Shown: positions 51,986-61,006 of the stretch, one piece after another
Numbering within the stretch: the first letter of the stretch is position 1
Layout of the letters: every line of letters starts with the position of its first letter
Origin: Actinomyces graevenitzii C83
GTDB lineage: Bacteria > Actinomycetota > Actinomycetes > Actinomycetales > Actinomycetaceae
Length of the DNA stretch: 64,000 nt
Direction: 5' to 3'
NCBI RefSeq assembly: GCF_000239695.1
Contig: NZ_JH470338.1
Location: forward strand, 62,001 to 126,000
Notes under the pieces: generated by a model
What the model saw: only the letters and a program-made list of their open reading frames with translations
Database searches by the model: none
Told to the model about the DNA's origin: nothing
Translations under genes and position numbers: made by a program

Positions 51986-53189
51986 TTCTGACCTCCTCAT
52001 CAAGAGCCTCACTGACCAGGCACCCAGCCTCATCCACCCGCATCCGCCCACTCATAAGCTCAGGTAGCAGAGCATCGCGTAGTTCAGTCAGTTTAAGTGA
52101 CTGAACTTGGCAATAGTGTGCCTGCGCCTCGAGAGCAACCAACCTCGCAGAGAGCGGCCTTTGTTCCTCCAGTGAAAGCAATGGAACATTGAGTTGGGCT
52201 AGTCGTGACGGTGATAGTTCCGTCTGCCCTGTTGACCCGGTTGCCATATGCTCTATCTCATCTTGGAGAGGGAATACTAGGTACGGCATTAGCACTGGAT
52301 AGATTCGCCGAGGATCCGCTTTCACTACAGTCACATGGCTATCTACATAAATGGGGTCATCTGAGTCCCAACGAGCTACACGGCCAAGCGTTCCTTGGCC
52401 AGTTGAGTTAACGAGAAGATCGTCCAATCGCGCGATGGCTTGTGATTTTTCACGTGCGCGGGGAGTCATTAGACGAGCCAATTCAGGTGTGACCCATCCA
52501 TCGCGGATGCACTTTTGGTTCAGCACCAATACTGGCGACGTATCTTCATCTTTGTAATACTGTGGTGTGACGCCTCTTGAAATGGATGCTGCATAATGCT
52601 CAAGCTGAGTGCTTGGAGCTGAACGCACCGTATCGGCTACAAGATTTCCGCCTAAGTCTCGACACAGGTTTCGGACCCGTAGGTTGGATTCGATTTTGTC
52701 GTCCAGTGCACCCAGCACCTCAGCAATCCGCCGCTGCTCCATCAAGGGTGGAACATCAGGAAGGCGGAACGATCTAACATCGGCGACATTAAGGTGTGCA
52801 ACGGTCGAACCGCCGACAGGCTGATTCAAACGTTCCTGCTGTTCGGGAGCAATAAGGAGATAGTAGAGATAGTCGCTGATTACTTTGGCTGTATCGGGCC
52901 GTAGTAGAACGGTTCGTTGCCCGGGTGCGACATTTTCCTCAATTGGAATCCTCACGACAGGGCCTACTGGTGCTTCGCGAGCAAGGAGGAGATCGCCATA
53001 TCGTGGACGCAGACGTTTGGTCCACTCATCGAACGTGATGTCGTCTATCCGTCGCGCTAGTGAATAATCGATGCTGTTTCCACGCATTGCCGGTGTGCCT
53101 ACAGCAAAGTAATTCCCAAGTTCGTTAATCGGGGCTGTCTTATGCAAACAGTCGACAATGTTCAAACATAGATCATCCAGCACAATCAT
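51978..53189 (-). CDS. hsdS: Type I restriction enzyme S (specificity) subunit
   Basis: 403 residues with two target-recognition domains (about 1-150 and 190-350) and central and C-terminal conserved helices (LPDVPPLMEQRRIAEVLGAL and LEEQRPLSARLVALEAQ). HsdS sets the DNA sequence recognised by the methylase and nuclease. The recognition sequence cannot be read from the protein by eye. It overlaps hsdM by 4 nt. Confidence 0.95.
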   Translation of the reverse strand: MIVLDDLCLNIVDCLHKTAPINELGNYFAVGTPAMRGNSIDYSLARRIDDITFDEWTKRLRPRYGDLLLAREAPVGPVVRIPIEENVAPGQRTVLLRPDTAKVISDYLYYLLIAPEQQERLNQPVGGSTVAHLNVADVRSFRLPDVPPLMEQRRIAEVLGALDDKIESNLRVRNLCRDLGGNLVADTVRSAPSTQLEHYAASISRGVTPQYYKDEDTSPVLVLNQKCIRDGWVTPELARLMTPRAREKSQAIARLDDLLVNSTGQGTLGRVARWDSDDPIYVDSHVTVVKADPRRIYPVLMPYLVFPLQDEIEHMATGSTGQTELSPSRLAQLNVPLLSLEEQRPLSARLVALEAQAHYCQVQSLKLTELRDALLPELMSGRMRVDEAGCLVSEALDEEVRSV

Positions 53190-54769
53190 CGTTGTTCTCC
53201 ACCGATTGCTGTTCGAATTCGTTCCTCGAGTTCGCGGCCGCGGTCGAGCTCGGCGAGGAGTTCGGCGGTGAGGCGCTTGATTTTCTGCTCGGCGGGCTCG
53301 GCGTCGGGATCTTCCGTCTGGTCGAGGCCGACGTATCGGCCCGGGGTGAGGATGAAGTCGTTGTCGCGGATCTCTTCGAGCGTTGCTGCTTTGCAGAATC
53401 CGGCCACGTCCTCATAGTTCTCGTGCGCGTCGCGCGAGCGCCACGTGTTGTAGGTGCCGGCGATGCGTTCGATGTCGGCCTCGGTGAGCTGGCGTTGCGC
53501 ACGGGTGATCATCTCACCCATGCTGCGGGCATCGATGAAGAGCACCTCACCGTGGCGGTCACGGTGGCCGTTACCGTGCCGGTTCTTTGCGAGGAACCAC
53601 AGGCATGCCGGGATTCCGGTGTTGAAGAAGAGCTTGTCGGGTAGCGCCACGATGCAGTCCACGAGGTCTGCCTCAACGAGTGTCTGACGAATCGTGCCGT
53701 CCGTCTTTGCTTTGGATGACAGAGCGCCGTTCGACATAACGAAGCCTGCCGAGCCTGAGGGGGCGAGATGGTAGAGGAAGTGCTGGATCCACGCATAGTT
53801 AGCGTTGGAAGCATTTGGGGTGCCATAGGCCCAGCGTGGATCATCCTCCAGGACGGCTGACCAGTAGCCCTTCAAGTTGAAGGGCGGGTTGGCGATGATG
53901 AAGTCCGCGCGCAGGTCCGGGTGTTGGTCTTCAGTGAAGGTCTCCGCATCACGCGGGCCAAGATCTGCCTCGATACCGCGTAGCGCCAGGTTCATCTTAG
54001 CTAGACGCCAGGTAGAGGCGGCCTTCTCCTGCCCGTAGATGGATAGTGCATCCCGGCTACCTCCGTGTGCTTCCACAAAGCGGGCCGATTGTACAAACAT
54101 GCCGCCGCTGCCGCAGCAAGGGTCGTACACGCGGCCGGAGAAAGGTTGGAGCATTTCGACGAGAAGATTCACCACGCTGCGCGGCGTGTAGAACTCGCCG
54201 CCATCCTTACCCTTCTCTGCCCCGGCAAACATGCCAAGGAAGTATTCGTAGACGCGGCCGAGAATGTCGTCAGCCCCATGATCAGAATCCGCGCCGAAAC
54301 CGATGGAGCCGATGAGGTCAATGAGCTCACCGAGCATCTCATCCTTGAGGTCCTCGCGGCCGTAGTTGCGTGGCAAGACGCCCATCAGCGTGGGGTTCTC
54401 CCGTTCGATGAGTCGCATCGCCTCGTCAATGGCCTGGCCAATTCCCGGCAACTTAGCCTTGGCTTGTAACTGCTCCCAGCGGGCACCATCAGGAATCCAG
54501 AAGACGTTCTTACCAGAATATTCGTCCCGATCTTCCAAGAATGATGGGATCTGGTCGTCGTCGATACCCTCGTCCATCAGTTCCTGGGTGAGCTCTTCGC
54601 GCCGCTCGTTGAACTTGTCGGAGACGTATTTAAGGAACACGAGTCCGAGTACCACATGCTTGTACTCGGATGCCTCCTGATTACCTTTGGCTCGCATCGA
54701 CTCGGCGGTCTCCCAGAGAGTTCGCTCGAGAGTCATTTCATCGCCCTTTTTACTCGCCATATGAGTCAT
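53186..54769 (-). CDS. hsdM: Type I restriction enzyme M (adenine methyltransferase) subunit
   Basis: The 527-aa protein has an N-terminal HsdM_N domain (LWETAESMRAKGNQEASEYK, VVLGLVFLKYVSDKF), the SAM motif VYDPCCGSGGMF and the catalytic NPPF in FIIANPPFNLKG. It methylates N6-adenine at the HsdS site. ATGs at 54769 and 54760 are both possible. It is the first gene of the hsdM-hsdS-rhuM-hsdR operon; the upstream gap 54770-55028 must hold the promoter, but no strong box is evident. Confidence 0.96.
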   Translation of the reverse strand: MTHMASKKGDEMTLERTLWETAESMRAKGNQEASEYKHVVLGLVFLKYVSDKFNERREELTQELMDEGIDDDQIPSFLEDRDEYSGKNVFWIPDGARWEQLQAKAKLPGIGQAIDEAMRLIERENPTLMGVLPRNYGREDLKDEMLGELIDLIGSIGFGADSDHGADDILGRVYEYFLGMFAGAEKGKDGGEFYTPRSVVNLLVEMLQPFSGRVYDPCCGSGGMFVQSARFVEAHGGSRDALSIYGQEKAASTWRLAKMNLALRGIEADLGPRDAETFTEDQHPDLRADFIIANPPFNLKGYWSAVLEDDPRWAYGTPNASNANYAWIQHFLYHLAPSGSAGFVMSNGALSSKAKTDGTIRQTLVEADLVDCIVALPDKLFFNTGIPACLWFLAKNRHGNGHRDRHGEVLFIDARSMGEMITRAQRQLTEADIERIAGTYNTWRSRDAHENYEDVAGFCKAATLEEIRDNDFILTPGRYVGLDQTEDPDAEPAEQKIKRLTAELLAELDRGRELEERIRTAIGGEQR

Positions 54770-55028
54770 CCAAACCTGTAGTTTTCTTGATACAGCGATT
54801 GTATAGGTGGCTTCAGTTCATTGATATCCATCAACTGGCAGTTCAACGCTTCACAGATACACACAAACGCTGCGGTCGTGACGGTCTCATCCTAGCCGAG
54901 CGTGAGCGCTTCGGGATGGAGATGTTCACTTGCCCCGGAAGACTTACTCAAACGATCATCTAGCGACCAACATAATCCATAACTAGTTGGTCTTGAGGTT
55001 GCTAGCAGGCCATTCATGAGGGTTTTCT

Positions 55029-55147
55029 GGCTCTTCCGAGTTGAGTGTGGGTGAGTGGGTGTTGGTCGGGGGTGCGGGTAGAGGTCGAGGTCCTTGATGA
55101 TGAGCGGACTTCTACCCCCGCTGTCTTCAAGGACCTCGACAATGTCG
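55029..55147 (-). repeat. Solo ISL3-family end fragment, copy 3 (inverted)
   Basis: Starts with GGCTCTTCCGAGTTGAGTG and is the reverse complement of the copy at 23348-23467, including the internal GTCGAGGTCC/GGACCTCGAC pair and the inner edge CGACATTG. No transposase follows. It marks the right edge of the hsd region. Confidence 0.78.
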
Positions 55148-55793
55148 TAGCTCGCTTAGGTCAAAACCAGCGCGTTAAGTATATCAGGGGGAGAGGTGAC
55201 TGATTCCCGATCATCTTCTAGATTCGAAGTGTTTAAATTTATTGTCGCACGCTGCTTGGATATTTGATTTAGAAAATATGGTAGACAATGCAGGAATTGG
55301 CAAGGAAGTCATCCTGCTAAAACAGCCCGCTATCTTTGTGGTGCTGGATTATTTTCAGTTGTCTAGTTATCGGATTTGGGCGTGCTGGCGGCCTACCTGG
55401 ACCTAACCACCTGGCCCGCTGCGACGTCGTCGGCCCTAAAAGCAGAGAAGCGCAAACCCTTAGAGCTTGCCGGGTCCAGGGCTGCACTGCACTACCAACA
55501 TAAAGTGAGCGAAACCCTAAAAGTGAGCGCAACCCAAACCCACTGATCTTGCAAAAAGCTGCTAGAAAACCGCGCCTTTTGGGGCCATGTAAAGGATTAC
55601 CTAAATTAGGGTTAACAATCTTTAGTCGTACAAAAGCGGCGCTAACCTCTTGCGTATTTGCATGTCCTAACTAAAGCCGCGCACCGTTGGAATTTCAAGG
55701 AAAAGTGGTAATGATTGAATTTTGCTTGTGTAGGGCTGAGCATTAATTTAACAAGCGCTGCTTCCTGCGGCGCCCCGGCGCAAAGGAATCAAA
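55148..55793. other. Junction between accessory region and right backbone
   Basis: I find no convincing gene in these 646 nt. Up to about 55360 the sequence is AT-rich; from about 55380 the base and codon style of the backbone returns, including a short open stretch reading AYLDLTTWPAATSSALKAEK that could be the tail of a disrupted host gene. No long duplicate of the ssrA 3' end is visible here. Confidence 0.45.
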
Positions 55794-56066
55794 ATGGAAA
55801 CTGCACACGTAACCGACTGCTCGGTCAGCTCCTGCTCTTACAACCACGACGGCTGCCACGCCCTGGCCGTGAACGTCAAGGAGGCCGGTTGCTCCACCTT
55901 CATCTCCCTCAACGAGCGCGGCGGTCTGGACCGCGTCGTCACCTCCGTGGGTGCTTGCCAGAGCGCGGACTGCGCCCACAACAGCCACCTGGAGTGCACC
56001 GCCGCTTCCGTGCGCATGGGTGAGCGCGACGGCCAGGCCACCTGCCTGACCTACTCCGCCGCCTGA
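55794..56066 (+). CDS. Cys-rich DUF1540-like metal-binding protein
   Basis: 90 residues, ATG after AAAGGAA. It has nine or more Cys in repeated patterns (TDCSVSSCSYNHDGCHA, GACQSADCAHNSHLEC), two copies of the DUF1540 C-x(3-4)-C-x-H/N-x(3)-C type, suggesting bound metal. Such proteins are small, cytoplasmic and of unknown function in actinobacteria. A long AT-rich leader precedes it, and a palindromic terminator-like repeat follows. Confidence 0.82.
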   Translation: METAHVTDCSVSSCSYNHDGCHALAVNVKEAGCSTFISLNERGGLDRVVTSVGACQSADCAHNSHLECTAASVRMGERDGQATCLTYSAA

Positions 56067-56098
56067 TAGCTCGCGCTAGGCGCGCAAATACTGACATT

Positions 56099-56151
56099 TC
56101 ATCCCTTCCCTATAAAACCCCATGGAATTTTTATAGGGAAGGGATGATTTT
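56099..56151. repeat. Palindromic repeat, copy 1 (terminator-like)
   Basis: The 19-nt arm 56099-56117 (TCATCCCTTCCCTATAAAA) pairs perfectly with 56129-56147, followed by TTTT. A second copy with identical arms lies at 56945-56997, and identity extends upstream (AAATACTGACATT). Confidence 0.92.
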
Positions 56152-56167
56152 GTGTGTAAATAGGAGG

Positions 56168-56686
56168 GTGCTGCACACCGTTACCATTAACACCCCGGCG
56201 GGCGAGTTCACCATGCTGGGTGATAACTCGCGCCTGTACGGGGCTGGTTTTACTGGGGATTTGGCTCGGGTTATGGCTTCCATCCGGGCTCTTCCCGACG
56301 ACGTGGGTTGGGAAATCCGCCCCGGCGCCAACCAGCTACTTGAGCAGGCAGTAGACGCTGTCAAGCAGTACTTTGAAGGAAATTTTGAGCCAGTTGCTAG
56401 CTTCCCAATTTGGCAGCAAGGCACCCCGTTTCGCCACCAGGTTTGGTCTACTTTGCGCCAAACTAAGGCTGGACAGCGTCTAAGTTACAGTCAGCTAGCT
56501 GACGCATCTGGTTTTCCGGGTGCCACCAGGGCTGCTGCAACCACCTGCGCGGTTAATAGTGTGGGACTGTTTATTCCTTGCCATAGGGTGATTCGGGCCG
56601 ATGGGTCGATTGGCAAATTCGGTTGGAATCAGCAGGTCAAAGTTGATCTGCTAGAGCACGAGGCACGCCTGGCCGGGCACGCTTAG
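56168..56686 (+). CDS. ogt: Methylated-DNA--protein-cysteine S-methyltransferase
   Basis: The protein repairs O6-methylguanine by transferring the alkyl group to its own Cys. The active site is GLFIPCHRVI, with GSIGKFGWNQQVK after it; HTVTINTPAGEF starts the N-terminal domain. GTG 56168 matches the family N-terminus but touches AGGAGG without spacer. ATG 56144, inside the palindrome arm, is the alternative (180 aa). Length is normal. The gap after it (56687-56944) shows only GC-rich runs (GGCTTGAGCCCT repeats), no gene. Confidence 0.93.
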   Translation: MLHTVTINTPAGEFTMLGDNSRLYGAGFTGDLARVMASIRALPDDVGWEIRPGANQLLEQAVDAVKQYFEGNFEPVASFPIWQQGTPFRHQVWSTLRQTKAGQRLSYSQLADASGFPGATRAAATTCAVNSVGLFIPCHRVIRADGSIGKFGWNQQVKVDLLEHEARLAGHA

Positions 56687-56944
56687 TGGTATGGCTTGAG
56701 CCCTAGCGGCGCGGGCCTGGGCTCTAGCGGCGTTGGGATTAGAAGTGAGACCAGCGGAAATGTTGGGCCTGGGGGAGTGGCATCAGAGGCTTGAGCCCTG
56801 GTGGTGTGGGCCTTTGCGGCTGAGCCTCTGCGGCGGCAAGCTCTGCAAATTCATAGGTAGGCCAGGCATATGGTGCAGGGTCACACATGTCCAGGACTGG
56901 TTTTGGGTGGGCCTTGCAGGCTGGCGCGCACAAATACTGACATT

Positions 56945-56997
56945 TCATCCCTTCCCTATAAAACCCCATGAATTTTTTATAGGGAAGGGATGATTTT
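56945..56997. repeat. Palindromic repeat, copy 2 (terminator-like)
   Basis: Arms 56945-56963 and 56975-56993 are identical to copy 1; the loop differs by a few bases (CCCCATGAATT). TTTT follows. It lies just beyond the gntR stop on the minus strand and can serve as terminator in both directions. Confidence 0.92.
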
Positions 56998-57026
56998 GCC
57001 TGTGTTTGTTTGATTTTGTCTGACTT

Positions 57027-57791
57027 TTACTTGGAGTCTAGGACGCCAAGGAGAGGCTGATAGTGGGTAACCACGGCCTCGCAGTAGGCATCGGCGTCGC
57101 CAGCTACTGCCGCCTCATACATGAAACGGTGAGCCTGGGCGGTTACATGAATATCCTCCGGCGTGGGCACACCCAAAGACGGTGAAGTAATCATGTGCAC
57201 CTCCCAAAAAGCATCGGTTAGTTGCTGGAACAGGTGGTTATTTAGCGGCGCCAGCAGAGCATTGTGGAAAGTGCGGTCTTGCTGGGGGAAAAGCTGGCCA
57301 GCCTGAGACAGCTGCTCCATTTCCAATAAAATCTGTTCCATAAGCGCTGAAGGCTTATCCTGCCAAGCATCAATAACCGGCTGCGCTAAAGCCAAATCCA
57401 AAGCCTGGCGCACCTGCACAATATCCTTTAAAGCGCGCCAATCATCGCCCGGGTTTAGCAGGCCCCTAAAAGCCAGTAGTTCCACCATGGGGCGCATAGA
57501 AACAGAACCCACAAACATTCCGCGCCCATGGCGCACTTCAACAATGTCCAAAGCTGACAAAGTACGCACCGCCTCGCGCACAGATGAGCGCGAAACATTT
57601 AAGTCGCTGCACATTTGCGTCTCAGTGGGGAGCGGATCGCCACGCTGCAAGTTGTGGCTAATGATGTGATGCTTAATAGCTTCAATGGCCACGCGCGCCT
57701 GACCCAGGCTGGCACTACCGCGTGAAACGCCGCCTGACGTGCTAGAAAGATCTATAGGTGTTTGCCCAAAAGGTGTGGAGTTATTAGACAC
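57027..57791 (-). CDS. GntR-family (FadR/FCD) transcriptional regulator
   Basis: The 254-aa protein starts with GTG after GGAGG. It has a winged HTH at about 30-100 (LPTETQMCSDLNVSRSSVRE, ALDIVEVRHGRGMFVG) and an all-helical FCD ligand domain (VRQALDLALAQPVIDAW, QDRTFHNALL, AQAHRFMYEA). It is divergent from the peptide ABC importer, so it very likely controls that operon. A candidate operator lies between them. The effector is unknown. Confidence 0.92.
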   Translation of the reverse strand: MSNNSTPFGQTPIDLSSTSGGVSRGSASLGQARVAIEAIKHHIISHNLQRGDPLPTETQMCSDLNVSRSSVREAVRTLSALDIVEVRHGRGMFVGSVSMRPMVELLAFRGLLNPGDDWRALKDIVQVRQALDLALAQPVIDAWQDKPSALMEQILLEMEQLSQAGQLFPQQDRTFHNALLAPLNNHLFQQLTDAFWEVHMITSPSLGVPTPEDIHVTAQAHRFMYEAAVAGDADAYCEAVVTHYQPLLGVLDSK

Positions 57792-57880
57792 GTGCCCCTC
57801 CGCGAATGGTTCGTCATTGAATTGTGTCCTTTAACCGTACACTCAAAACGCAACTTCATGGTACAGTTCATTTCACCAAC

Positions 57881-57897
57881 GTCAGACATAAGACGTC
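57881..57897 (-). promoter_or_regulatory. Candidate GntR operator upstream of the binding-protein gene
   Basis: On the minus strand the site reads GACGTCTTATGTCTGAC. It matches the site upstream of the permease (59947-59963) at 13 of 17 positions and contains TGTCNGAC, like FadR-type half-sites. It lies 21 nt before the binding-protein start. Confidence 0.5.
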
Positions 57898-57918
57898 AGG
57901 CATCCAGGAGGATCTTCA

Positions 57919-59532
57919 ATGTCGAATCCCATTCGCTCAACCAGCCGCCGTGACTTCCTCAAGGTCACCGGTACCCTAAGCCTCGCCGCCGGTATTGCTG
58001 CTTCCCTAGCAGCTTGTGGTGGTGGCACCACTAAGAAGAAGGCCAGTGGCGCCACGGGTGACACCAGTAAGGCTAACAAAGATGGTGCCATTGTTGCAGG
58101 TATCTCTTATGAGCTAGGTACCAACGGTTACGACCCGGCCACCACCAGCTCGGCCCTAACCATTGCTGCCAACTGGCACACCCTAGAGGGCCTAACCGAG
58201 CTAGACCCGGCTGACCGCACCGTCTACAACGCCCTAGCTAAGGAAACCCCCAAGAAGGTAGATGACACCACCTGGGAGGTCACCCTGCGTGATGGCGCCA
58301 AGTTCTCCGACGGCGCTGCTGTGACCGTTGAAGACGTTATCTTCTCCTACACTCGCGTACTCGACCCCGAGCTTAAGAGCCTGTACCGTTCGATGATCGG
58401 CTTCATCGACAAGGTAGAGAAGAAGGATGACAAGACCGTCACCTTCAAGCTAAAGCAGGCTTTCTCCCTAGTTCCCGAGCGCCTAAGCATCGTCAAGATT
58501 GTTCCCAAGGCCGCCGTCGAGAAGGACGCCAAGACCTTCGACCTCAACCCCATCGGTTCTGGCCCCTACAAGATGACCGACAACGGCTCCGCCAGCCAGA
58601 AGGTTGTCTTCGAGCGCAACGAAAACTACAACGGCCCACGCCCGGCCCTGGCCAAGACCATGACCTGGCAGATTCTGCCCGACCCGGCCACCCGCACCAA
58701 CGCCCTGACCTCGTCCACTGTACAGGCCATCGACTCTGTGCCCGCAGCTGACCTGGCTAACCTCAAGGCCCCCAACAAGGTCTCCACCGTGCAGGGCTTT
58801 GGTCTGCTGTTTGCCATGTTCAACCAGAACGGCAAGTTCAAGGACGTCAAGGCCCGCCAGGCCATCATGTACGCCATGGACTACAACAAGATCTGCGACA
58901 ACGGCATGGCCAAGCTCGCCACCCCGGCCACCTGCTTCGTGCACAAGGCCCACGCCGACTACAAGCAGGCCAAGGTGGTCTACAAGTATGACGCCGCCAA
59001 GGCCAAGAGCTTGCTATCTGAAGCTGGCGTAACCGAGATCAAGGTGCTGGCCTCCAACCACGACTGGTTCTCCTCCGTGCGCGCCATCCTCAAGGAAAAC
59101 TTCGAGGCCCTGGGCGTAAAGATCAGCTACGACGAGAAGAAGTCTTCCGATGTCTACAGCACTATCGACGGTGACCCCAACGCCTACGACGTACTGATCG
59201 CCCCCGGTGACCCCTCGGTCTTCGGTAACGACGCTGACCTGCTCATGCGCTGGTGGTACTCCACCGACGTGTGGACCGACAAGCGTATGCACTGGAAGGG
59301 CGCCGACAGCTACACCCAGGTTCAGGAAAAGCTCGACGCCGCCCTCAAGCTCACCGGCAACGACCAGAAGAAGGCTTGGGGCGAGATCTTCGACCTGCTC
59401 AGCGAGCAGGTGCCGCTGTACCCGATCTTCCACCGCAAGACTCCTACCGCTTACAACGGCGAGACCCTGGTTAACTTCCGTCCGATCGCGATCACCGGTC
59501 TGTCCTTCGAGAACGTAGGTTCAACCAAGTAA
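57919..59532 (+). CDS. Peptide/nickel-type ABC transporter substrate-binding lipoprotein (family 5)
   Basis: The 537-aa protein has ATG after GGAGGAT. A Tat signal TSRRDFLKVTG precedes lipobox SLAACGGG (Cys33 or so). SBP_bac_5 features follow: HTLEGLTELDP, VTLRDGAKFSDGAAVTVEDV and FNLNPIGSGPYK-type sequence (FDLNPIGSGPYKM). It is Tat-exported and lipid-anchored outside the membrane, and captures a peptide or similar ligand. It starts the importer locus, although 515 nt separate it from the permease gene. Confidence 0.95.
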   Translation: MSNPIRSTSRRDFLKVTGTLSLAAGIAASLAACGGGTTKKKASGATGDTSKANKDGAIVAGISYELGTNGYDPATTSSALTIAANWHTLEGLTELDPADRTVYNALAKETPKKVDDTTWEVTLRDGAKFSDGAAVTVEDVIFSYTRVLDPELKSLYRSMIGFIDKVEKKDDKTVTFKLKQAFSLVPERLSIVKIVPKAAVEKDAKTFDLNPIGSGPYKMTDNGSASQKVVFERNENYNGPRPALAKTMTWQILPDPATRTNALTSSTVQAIDSVPAADLANLKAPNKVSTVQGFGLLFAMFNQNGKFKDVKARQAIMYAMDYNKICDNGMAKLATPATCFVHKAHADYKQAKVVYKYDAAKAKSLLSEAGVTEIKVLASNHDWFSSVRAILKENFEALGVKISYDEKKSSDVYSTIDGDPNAYDVLIAPGDPSVFGNDADLLMRWWYSTDVWTDKRMHWKGADSYTQVQEKLDAALKLTGNDQKKAWGEIFDLLSEQVPLYPIFHRKTPTAYNGETLVNFRPIAITGLSFENVGSTK

Positions 59533-60046
59533 CGCTTCACTGGCTAAGTTAGCCATGCTGGCTTAGCTAGTAAGTTTTAGCGGCCAGGGTAGCGCTTAAG
59601 TAGGCATCGCCATTAAGTTGCGCCCTGGCCGCGCCCGCTAGGGGATTTGCGGCCCGGCCAGGTGGTTTGCTTGGTTCCCTGTGTGGTTCCTGCGTGGTGC
59701 AGCTGGCGGCCCTGTCAGGTGGTTTCTGTGTGGTGCAGCTGGAGGCCCTGCTGGGACGTTGCTGGGCGGGGGAGGGGACGACGGCGTCGTCGGCCCCGCG
59801 CGCAAAGCTGGCTTAAAGGCTGGCTGGCCCCAAACCGGCTGGGCCGCAAACCAGCAGAAGCTAGCCCAAACCGCTTAGGCCTAAACCGGCAAATCTCTTA
59901 GTAGTCTTTGCCACTGTAGGCAAACAATCAATAGCACTTGCTATTAGACATCAGATGTCCGACAATAGACACAACGGCGGACCACAAACCTGCCGGGCGC
60001 ACACGTGTCATAGAAGACGTGAACGCAAAAGCAAAGGAGCAAACTC
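59533..60046. other. Long gap inside the ABC importer locus
   Basis: No gene is visible in 514 nt. It contains GC-rich repeated phrases (TGTGTGGTGCAGCTGG with a near copy TGCGTGGTGCAGCTGG 60 nt apart) and, at 59947-59963, the candidate operator. A second promoter for the permease-ATPase genes is likely here. Confidence 0.5.
59947..59963 (+). promoter_or_regulatory. Candidate GntR operator upstream of the permease gene
   Basis: GACATCAGATGTCCGAC includes the palindrome GACATC-A-GATGTC and TGTCCGACA. It matches the site at 57881-57897 at 13 of 17 positions. Confidence 0.5.
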
Positions 60047-61006
60047 GTGTCTAACCTGATCCGCCTAATTGGCCGGCGCCTAATCGCGCTGCCATTCATG
60101 GTGGTTGGTGTGACCTTGCTGGTGTTCTTGGTAATGTCGCTTTCTCCCGCAGACCCGGCCGTTTTGGCCCTGGGAGAATCAGCCAGTCCAGAAGCACTAG
60201 CGCAGTATCGCACCGCTCATCACCTAGATGACCCCCTATTTCAACGATTCTGGGATTACCTAGTTAACCTCTGCCATGGAGACCTAGGCCAGTCATTCAA
60301 AGGTAACGACATTACCCACCTAGTTAAAAGCGCTTTCCCCATCACCTTGCAGCTAACCTTCATCGGTATGTTCCTGGCGGTAATCATCGCCCTGGTGCTG
60401 GGTATCATCGCCGCCCTCTACCGTGACCGCTGGCCTGACCAGGTCATCCGCGTCATCTCTATCGCCTCTCTGGCCACCCCCTCCTTCTGGCTGGCACTGC
60501 TCATGATCCAGTGGTGGTCGGACGTGCCCGGAGGTACCGGCACCTTCCAGGCAGTAAACACTGGTTGGGTCTCCTTCGGAGACGAAGGCTACCTACGCCA
60601 AATCACCCTGCCCGCCATCGCCGTCGCCCTACCAAACTCCGGGTCACTAACCCGTGTAGTGCGTACCGCCATGGTTGAAGAACTCGATAAAGACTACGTA
60701 CGCACCGCCATCGGCGCCGGCATCCCCAAAAACATTGTGGTAGCCCGCAACGTGCTACGTAACGCCCTAATCACCCCGCTCACCGTGCTGGGCCTGCGCA
60801 TCGGCTACGCCATGGGTGGAGCCGTGGTTATCGAAATGATCTTCAACATCAAAGGTATGGGACAGTTGATCTTCCAGGGCATCACCCTCAATGACGTAAA
60901 CATAGTTCAGGGTGTGTCCATCACCGTGGCCGCCGCCTTCATCATCATCAACATCATCGTTGACATGCTTTACGTACTAGTCAACCCGCGCATTAGGAGC
61001 GTATGA
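60047..61006 (+). CDS. Peptide-type ABC transporter permease (DppB/OppB family)
   Basis: The 319-aa protein has GTG after AAAGGAG. Six hydrophobic segments, an N-terminal TM with SPADPAVLALGESAS, the conserved DYVRTAIGAGIPKNIVVARN cytoplasmic (EAA-like) loop, and VIEMIFNIKGMGQL are typical of DppB. It pairs with the DppC-like half of the next protein. The next gene begins immediately after the stop (GTG 61007 or ATG 61010). Confidence 0.95.
   Translation: MSNLIRLIGRRLIALPFMVVGVTLLVFLVMSLSPADPAVLALGESASPEALAQYRTAHHLDDPLFQRFWDYLVNLCHGDLGQSFKGNDITHLVKSAFPITLQLTFIGMFLAVIIALVLGIIAALYRDRWPDQVIRVISIASLATPSFWLALLMIQWWSDVPGGTGTFQAVNTGWVSFGDEGYLRQITLPAIAVALPNSGSLTRVVRTAMVEELDKDYVRTAIGAGIPKNIVVARNVLRNALITPLTVLGLRIGYAMGGAVVIEMIFNIKGMGQLIFQGITLNDVNIVQGVSITVAAAFIIINIIVDMLYVLVNPRIRSV

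Noticed and set aside
55170..55215. Possible attR, because GGGGGA occurs near both island junctions
   Set aside because: The shared string is too short and common to support an attachment site.
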